Assembly: GCF_001563285.1 (NCBI RefSeq)
Contig: NZ_CP005190.1
Coordinates: 186,001 to 250,000 of the forward strand
DNA: 64,000 nucleotides
Direction of reading: 5' to 3'
From: Sphingobium sp. MI1205
GTDB lineage: Bacteria; Pseudomonadota; Alphaproteobacteria; Sphingomonadales; Sphingomonadaceae
The position numbers and the translations under genes were made by a program. The notes beneath the pieces were generated by a model. That model was not told where the DNA came from and made no database searches. It was given only the letters and a program-made list of their open reading frames with translations. How positions within the stretch are numbered: position 1 is the stretch's first letter; each line of letters starts with the position of its first letter. Of the stretch, positions 59,089 through 64,000 are shown piece by piece.

Positions 59089-60591
59089 TCAGGCCACCGC
59101 GGAACGGGGATCGGATTCGCCGTCGTTGCTGGGCGCAATGCGGGCCTCGCGAAGTTGCTGTCGCCGAACCTTGCCCGCGTCGTCGCGCAGCATATCGGTT
59201 ACGAACTCGAAGCTTCGCGGGAGCTTGTAGGCCACCAGTCTCTCGCGCAGGAAGGAAAGGAGCTCGTCAGACGTGAGATGTCCCTGTGCCCCGTCGGTTG
59301 GCTGAATAATGGCGTGGGTGGCAGCGCCGAAATCGCTGTCCGGAAGGCCGATCACAACGGCTCCCTGCACGCCAGGGTGGGCCATCAGTGCGCCCTCGAC
59401 CTCGGCAGGAAAGATGTTCGCACCCCCGGACACGATCATGTCCGTGCGACGGTCGGCGATATAGAGGTATCCCTCTTGATCCATCCAGCCGAAATCGCCC
59501 AAGGTTTCGAACCCATCATCCGTCACGCGCGCGTCGGCGCCGATGTAACTATATGTCGAGCCCCGGCCTCCGGCCGGAAGGGCAAAGATCTCGCCCACCT
59601 CGCCGCGGGGCAGCTCGTTCCCCGCCTCATCGACGATCTTGATCTTGTCGAGGAGCGCGCGTCCGACCGAGCCGCGGTGCGCCAGCCATTCAACGCCATT
59701 CAGGATGGTTGTGACGATCCCTTCCGTCCCGCCATAAAGCTCCCAGATTTTCTCGGGACCAATCCAGTCGATCCATTCCTGTTTGAGTTCTGGCGGCATC
59801 GGTGCGGCCCAATGCCACACGGTTTCCAATGAAGAGACATCGTACTTATCGCGCACTTCCTTCGGCAGACGCGATATCCGCATCATCATCGTCGGCACGA
59901 AGCTTGTCCATTTTATGCCGAACGTCTCGATCAGGCGAAGCGCCTCTTCCGGATCGAACCTCGTCATCCCGATGACGGAATGGCCTTCGGACAGGGCCTG
60001 AATGTTCGTCGTCACGGGCATGTTGTGGTAGACCGGACCCGTGGCGAGGATGGGGCCATCCGCCGGAAACCGAAGGGGCGGCTTGCGCTCGGTGTCGAAG
60101 GTATTTGGCCCAGGGGCCACGATAATCTTCGGACGGCCGGTAGAGCCACCCGAAGACATGGCCTTCCAGCGCGGCGCAATGACAGCTTCCAGAGGGGTGG
60201 TATCGGCGTGACCCCGGCCGAAATCGGCCGGCTGTGCGCCGAAAGCTCTCCGCAACGCCTCGTCGGAAGCAATCACCATCCTGGGCCCAGCCACGGCTAC
60301 AATCGCCTGAAGCTCCGCCAGCGGCAGGCGATAAGACACGACGTGCGGCGTCGCCCCGATCGTCCATAGCGCGAACATCAGTTCGTAAAATGCCGACCCG
60401 TTCGGCAGCGCCAGCGTAACAAGGTCGCCCGGTTCTACGCCGGCAGCGCGCAGCGCATGGGCGCGCCGCGTCGCGCGATCGGCCAAGTCTCCCCAGCTTA
60501 TCACATCGTCGCCGTGCCGGATCGCCCATGCATCATGCCCGTGCAGCGCCGCGCCGCGCGCGGGTATCTCAGCCAGTGGAAATATGGCCAT
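59089..60591 (-). CDS. AMP-dependent acyl-CoA synthetase/ligase
   Basis: Activates a carboxylic acid as CoA thioester through an acyl-adenylate; 500 residues. The P-loop-like motif is KAMSSGGSTGRPKIIVAPGP near residue 160; WELYGGTEGIVTTILNG carries the ATP-site YGGTEG; FGWMDQEGYLYIADRRTDMI contains the hinge Asp and Arg; the C-terminal catalytic Lys is in KVRRQQLREARIA. The shape (AxxPxExxA-free N terminus, short length) recalls ligases of bile-acid or cyclic-terpenoid pathways, but specificity cannot be read. It is probably the entry enzyme of the pathway. Confidence 0.9.
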   Translation of the reverse strand: MAIFPLAEIPARGAALHGHDAWAIRHGDDVISWGDLADRATRRAHALRAAGVEPGDLVTLALPNGSAFYELMFALWTIGATPHVVSYRLPLAELQAIVAVAGPRMVIASDEALRRAFGAQPADFGRGHADTTPLEAVIAPRWKAMSSGGSTGRPKIIVAPGPNTFDTERKPPLRFPADGPILATGPVYHNMPVTTNIQALSEGHSVIGMTRFDPEEALRLIETFGIKWTSFVPTMMMRISRLPKEVRDKYDVSSLETVWHWAAPMPPELKQEWIDWIGPEKIWELYGGTEGIVTTILNGVEWLAHRGSVGRALLDKIKIVDEAGNELPRGEVGEIFALPAGGRGSTYSYIGADARVTDDGFETLGDFGWMDQEGYLYIADRRTDMIVSGGANIFPAEVEGALMAHPGVQGAVVIGLPDSDFGAATHAIIQPTDGAQGHLTSDELLSFLRERLVAYKLPRSFEFVTDMLRDDAGKVRRQQLREARIAPSNDGESDPRSAVA

Positions 60592-60621
60592 CGACGAAAT
60601 CCTCCAAAATCCCTCGCCCGC

Positions 60622-61506
60622 TCACTCCGACGCGGGCTTGCCCTTCCAGGCCGCCTTGTCCTTCACGCTGGCCGGCAGTCCCGTCGGGTCAATCGGCAAG
60701 CCAAAAACCTGCTCATTGTGAGAATGGCTCAATTGATGCAGCGCGAAACTCGTCCCCATCGCATTCACGCGTCCTTGCGCGTCCTGTGCTGCGTTAACGG
60801 CTTCCTTCAGCAGCTTCAGCGTGAAGGATGGCTTTCTGGCGATCTTCTTCGCCATCGCCTCGGTAAAGCTTTGCAGCTCCTCGTTGGGAACCACATGGTT
60901 CACCATTCCCAGGCGATGAGCTTCATGTGCACCGATGAAATCGCTGGTGAACAGCATTTCCTTGGCTTTGCGGACACCAAGCTCCCAAGGGTGATTGAAA
61001 AACTCCGCCCCCGCGACACCGATTTCGCCGGTGTTATCCGCGAACTCCGCATCTTCGGCTGCGATGATGATGTCGCAGGGCCAGATGAGCATCAGCCCCC
61101 CGGAAATGGCCTTTCCCTGCACCTGGGCGATCGTGACCTTGGGAATGTTGCGCCAGCGCTCGGAGAGCCCCAGGAACATTTCCTTCTCGATCCCCATGCG
61201 GCCTTCCGCCCCTGCGCAGCCGAACCCGCACCAGGTTCCGACCGGATCCCAAGGGGCCATTTCCGCGACGAAATCCGGCACGCGAAGATCGTGTCCCGAG
61301 GAGAAATGCTTGCCGTGTGCGGCCAGGATGATCACCTTGACCGCGTCGTCCCGGGCTGCCTCGTTGAAAGCCGTGTTGAGCTCATAAAGCATGGCCGCAT
61401 TTTGGGCATTGCGGCTCTCGGGCCGATTGAGCGCGATCCGTACTACGTCGGTCGACACCTTCTCGACGAGTATCGTTTCAAACACCTCTGCTCGGCCAAC
61501 GCTCAT
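60622..61506 (-). CDS. enoyl-CoA hydratase/isomerase family protein (294 aa)
   Basis: Crotonase with an unusual pocket. From the ATG at 61506 (AGAGG 9 bp upstream) it has 294 residues; a longer frame to 61593 lacks support. HGKHFSSGHDLRVPDF, VQGKAISGGLMLIWPCDIII, FADNTGEIGVAGAEFFNHPW. An insertion MAPWDPVGTWCGFGCAGAEG not seen in simple hydratases sits between the substrate loop and the oxyanion hole. Standard Glu positions are not conserved in the usual way, so hydratase activity is uncertain. It is 30 bp upstream of the ligase gene and 90 bp after the next crotonase. Confidence 0.82.
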   Translation of the reverse strand: MSVGRAEVFETILVEKVSTDVVRIALNRPESRNAQNAAMLYELNTAFNEAARDDAVKVIILAAHGKHFSSGHDLRVPDFVAEMAPWDPVGTWCGFGCAGAEGRMGIEKEMFLGLSERWRNIPKVTIAQVQGKAISGGLMLIWPCDIIIAAEDAEFADNTGEIGVAGAEFFNHPWELGVRKAKEMLFTSDFIGAHEAHRLGMVNHVVPNEELQSFTEAMAKKIARKPSFTLKLLKEAVNAAQDAQGRVNAMGTSFALHQLSHSHNEQVFGLPIDPTGLPASVKDKAAWKGKPASE

Positions 61507-61596
61507 CGCAGCAATCCTCTTCAGTATGGTTTTCTTGTTGGGGGGCTCGGTGCCCGAGGCGCTCGAGACCCTTTTCTCAAGCGCCTCGGACAACGG

Positions 61597-62466
61597 TCAG
61601 GCGGCGTCGCGCTTCCGTCCGGCGCCCGCGTCCGCCTGGTCCTTGGGATAGAGCCGCTGCAGCTTGGAGAAGGTCTCCTGACCCTCATTGCTCTTGTCCC
61701 AGACCATCCAACCACGGTCCATGTGGGAGAGGGCCTGCAACGCCATGCCGTAACCGACGCCGACCTGATCGTTGAAGAGCTGTTTCCAGCGATCCACGAA
61801 GCACTGCCGCGTGTAGCGGAGCGTGAGATCGTCATAGGTCGCCATCTGGTGGGCAAGCTCCAGGGCGCGAGGCATGAGATCCTCCGGGTTCAGCACCTCG
61901 TTGACCACACCGAGACGCTGCGCCTCGTGAGCATCGATATGCTGGCCCGTCAGCAGGAAATATTTGCCCCGATTCGTCCCGAGCAGTTCCTGCCACAGGA
62001 TATGCACACCATCGCCCGGAACCTCGCCGGCCGTGAAATGGCCCTCGTCGGCATAGACTGCGGTCGTCGATGCGAGATTGATGTCGCCGAGGACCATCAG
62101 TTCGCCGTGGATCAACGCGGGGCCGTTGCAGGCACAAATCAAAGGCGCTTCGATTTCGAAAAGCCGACGGAACATCATCTTTTCGCCCCATGCGGGCACG
62201 TCGAAATTGCTGGGGGTCTTGATAGGCACGCCCCACTCACCATGGCGGTCAATGAAGACGTCTCCCGTGCCGGTGAATACGACGACCCGATTGCCGCGGT
62301 CTCCACCGATATCGGTGAAAGCCGGGGCCCATTCGGAGTGATGTTCCGCGCCGTAGAGCACCGGTCCGTCATTACTGTGCCACTGTACGACAAGAACACC
62401 ATCATCCGACCGCTCGAACTTGAGGGTCTTGTACTTGTCGAAATATTCAGGACGCTCGCTCATCAC
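61597..62466 (-). CDS. crotonase-family protein resembling 6-oxocamphor hydrolase (C-C hydrolase)
   Basis: 289 residues. Several stretches recall 6-oxocamphor hydrolase, which cleaves cyclic beta-diketones by retro-Claisen reaction: RVVVFTGTGDVFID, DEGHFTAGEVPGDGVHILWQ, ELLGTNRGKYFLLTGQHIDA and GVVNEVLNPEDLMPRALELA. The two histidines that mark that family, His143 (EGHF) and His155 (DGVH), and a His in the GAEHHSEW loop (residues 42-43) are present, whereas the hydratase Glu pair is not. A hydrolase of a cyclic diketone, or a CoA-bound one, is therefore more likely than a hydratase. The comparison is from memory. Confidence 0.72.
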   Translation of the reverse strand: MMSERPEYFDKYKTLKFERSDDGVLVVQWHSNDGPVLYGAEHHSEWAPAFTDIGGDRGNRVVVFTGTGDVFIDRHGEWGVPIKTPSNFDVPAWGEKMMFRRLFEIEAPLICACNGPALIHGELMVLGDINLASTTAVYADEGHFTAGEVPGDGVHILWQELLGTNRGKYFLLTGQHIDAHEAQRLGVVNEVLNPEDLMPRALELAHQMATYDDLTLRYTRQCFVDRWKQLFNDQVGVGYGMALQALSHMDRGWMVWDKSNEGQETFSKLQRLYPKDQADAGAGRKRDAA

Positions 62467-62503
62467 ATCTTCTCCATTAAATTGAAATTTCTGAATCGAC
62501 TTT

Positions 62504-63262
62504 TCAGGCGATTACCATTCCGCCATCGACTGAGAGGGTCGCTCCAGTCAGGTAAGAGGCTGCTTCCGAACATGCCCATATGACGGCCGAAGCGATTTCA
62601 TCAGGTCTTCCCGCCCTATTCATCGGCACGGACGACTGGACATATTGATCGATGCTGAAGAAACCCTCGGCAGCTTTCTTTGCGAGCATCGGTGTTTCTA
62701 TGACGCCGGGACATATAATGTTCACCCGGATGTTCTGCTTGGCATATTCGAGAGCCGTAACCTTGGTCAGACCGATCAAGGCATGCTTGCTCGCCACATA
62801 GGCGGGCAATTGCGGCGCTGCCCGAAGCGATGACACGGATCCCGTGTTCATGATCGCACCACCGCCGGTCTTGAGCATGGCTTCGATCTCGTGCTTCATG
62901 CACAGCCACACGCCGGTCACATTCACGGCGAATATCTGATCCCAACGCTCCCGCGAGCAGTCCACGGTGGTGCCAGTGTCAGGCGATATTCCGGCATTGT
63001 TGTATGCCGCGTCCAGCCGACCGAACCGGCTGACGGTTTCGGCCACCGACGCAGCTACCGAGTCCTCACTGGTGACGTCGGTGGGCAAGAAGATCGCCTC
63101 GCCGCCAGCGCGAAGAATGGCCTCCAGCGTTTCACTGCCGGCACCCTCGTCACGATCGAGGATAGCCACTTTCGCGCCCAGCGCCGCAAACTCCTGTGCG
63201 GTGGACCGGCCAATTCCGCTACCGGCGCCGGTAATGAGGGCAACGCGGCCGCTCCAATTCAT
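62504..63262 (-). CDS. short-chain dehydrogenase/reductase (252 aa)
   Basis: Fourth SDR of the cluster. The ATG at 63262 gives MNWSGRVALITGAGSGIGRS, the usual family N terminus; TTG or GTG codons further up are weaker options. VAILDRDEGAGSETL has the NAD-specific Asp; AYNNAGISPDTGTTV; catalytic PAYVASKHALIGLTKVTALE; and SYLTGATLSVDGGMVIA at the end. By position next to the 6-oxocamphor-hydrolase-like gene it could make the ketone that this enzyme cleaves; this is inference. Confidence 0.9.
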   Translation of the reverse strand: MNWSGRVALITGAGSGIGRSTAQEFAALGAKVAILDRDEGAGSETLEAILRAGGEAIFLPTDVTSEDSVAASVAETVSRFGRLDAAYNNAGISPDTGTTVDCSRERWDQIFAVNVTGVWLCMKHEIEAMLKTGGGAIMNTGSVSSLRAAPQLPAYVASKHALIGLTKVTALEYAKQNIRVNIICPGVIETPMLAKKAAEGFFSIDQYVQSSVPMNRAGRPDEIASAVIWACSEAASYLTGATLSVDGGMVIA

Positions 63263-63306
63263 CACATTCACCTGTGTTGCTCCCAATCACCGACTCCAGA
63301 GACGCA

Positions 63307-64000
63307 TTACTTGCGCATGTGCTCGGGCAGACGGTCATCGGGGATGGGGGGGCGATAATCTTCGGCCATTCCGTCGGTGATGCAGACACGCTGGAGGGTG
63401 CGGGTTTTGCCGGGAACAAGTCCGCCGCGAGCGTGATGATAGGCCTGGTTCGCCCAGATCACGATGTCGCCGTTGCGCCAGCGATGTTCGTAGATATTCG
63501 AGTCCGCATAGAGGTGCACGTGCAGCTCGGAGAGCAGATCCTCGCTTTCGGCTTCGCTCAGACCGATGACGAGAGCGGTGTTCTGCTGGGTCGCGTAAAG
63601 CACCTCCTGGCCCGTGATGGGATCGCGATGAATGAGAGGGTGTTCGGCCCGCGGAGCATTTTCCGGATAACCCTCAATGCGCTGGCGGCCGGTCAACCCT
63701 TCCTCGCTCGCGGAAAAGAGGTTGAGGCCCTTCAGGCCCCGCAGACGTTCCCTGGTCGCCGGCGCAAGCGCCTCGAGCGCCAGCCGGCCGCTTGCGAAGC
63801 GCGTCCAGGTTTCCTCGTACGGGACTTCGATACCGTGGAGGGATATGCCCAGAAGCGGCACCGGCGTGTACAGGAAGTCCAGATGGAACGAGACCTCAGA
63901 GTCGCCCAGAAGACCGTCCTTGCGCGTGTTCGAGACATAACCGACAGTCGTGAAATCTTCCAGGACCGGGCCCAGCTTGGACATCACCCGTTTTTGCTGA
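63307..64000 (-). CDS. TauD/TfdA-family 2-oxoglutarate-dependent dioxygenase, C-terminal part
   Basis: Non-haem iron oxygenase that couples 2-oxoglutarate decarboxylation to hydroxylation of an acid. The frame runs off the right edge, so the start is outside; about 230 residues are visible. Metal ligands: VSFHLDFLYTPVPL (His-x-Asp) and the distal His in WANQAYHHARGGLVPG, with the 2-oxoglutarate-binding Arg in GKTRTLQRVCITDG. Intact as far as seen. It is first in the visible minus-strand run and may be part of the same catabolic operon. Confidence 0.85.
   Translation of the reverse strand, partial: QQKRVMSKLGPVLEDFTTVGYVSNTRKDGLLGDSEVSFHLDFLYTPVPLLGISLHGIEVPYEETWTRFASGRLALEALAPATRERLRGLKGLNLFSASEEGLTGRQRIEGYPENAPRAEHPLIHRDPITGQEVLYATQQNTALVIGLSEAESEDLLSELHVHLYADSNIYEHRWRNGDIVIWANQAYHHARGGLVPGKTRTLQRVCITDGMAEDYRPPIPDDRLPEHMRK

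Noticed and set aside
60457..62583. 708-codon plus-strand frame across three catabolic genes
   Set aside because: Very long but antisense to three motif-bearing genes; such frames arise from GC-biased third positions.

Overview
The window looks like DNA from an alphaproteobacterium of the order Sphingomonadales (Sphingobium/Novosphingobium-like). The evidence is high G+C content, a MucR-type regulator, and an F-type transfer region whose gene set and order (traA-L-E-K-B-dsbC-V-C-trbI-S26-W-U-trbC-N-F-H-G) is what is known from large sphingomonad plasmids. No replication or partition genes and no integrase were recognised, so a megaplasmid and an integrative conjugative element remain equally possible. 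The organism call is inference.

Layout. (1) 1-6.05 kb is a valine/isobutyrate catabolic operon on the minus strand (mmsA, acyl-CoA dehydrogenase, 3-hydroxyisobutyryl-CoA hydrolase, enoyl-CoA hydratase, mmsB cut by the window edge). A LysR regulator diverges from it across a three-half-site palindromic operator. (2) 6.05-13.5 kb is a transition zone: a gene fragment, a frameshifted Lrp/AsnC regulator, a [2Fe-2S] ferredoxin, a MucR-like protein with a histone-like tail, a HIRAN protein, HU, a lytic transglycosylase and several small regulators. (3) 13.5-33.6 kb is a tightly overlapped F-type type IV secretion operon; traE carries a one-base deletion and traN a long cysteine-repeat expansion. 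(4) 33.6-38.3 kb is accessory: small minus-strand genes, a LigD ligase remnant, an operon with a tandem sigma-region-4 protein and a putative Tat-exported protein, a ribbon-helix-helix protein, and an MqsR/MqsA-type toxin-antitoxin pair. (5) 38.3-44.4 kb holds traI (MobF relaxase-helicase), traD and an RHH accessory gene, then a noncoding hairpin-rich region that is the best oriT candidate. (6) 44.5-50.6 kb is an insertion-sequence pile-up: an IS256-family element with a nonsense codon, and an IS3-family element whose orfB is split by two different IS110-family elements. (7) 50.7-64 kb is a catabolic cluster: Rieske oxygenase, CoA-transferase scoAB, four SDRs, three crotonases (one resembling 6-oxocamphor hydrolase), a GMC oxidoreductase, an acyl-CoA synthetase and a TauD-family dioxygenase cut by the right edge.

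How the genes work together. Region 1 would take isobutyryl-CoA to propionyl-CoA. Regions 3-5 together supply pilus, mating-pair stabilisation, coupling protein and relaxase, i.e. a nearly complete conjugation machine, weakened by the traE frameshift if that is real. Region 7 reads as oxidation of a hydrophobic, probably cyclic acid: CoA activation, beta-oxidation-like steps, a possible retro-Claisen C-C cleavage and CoA transfer. The substrate cannot be read from sequence. Family assignments rest on motifs read by eye; no database search was possible.
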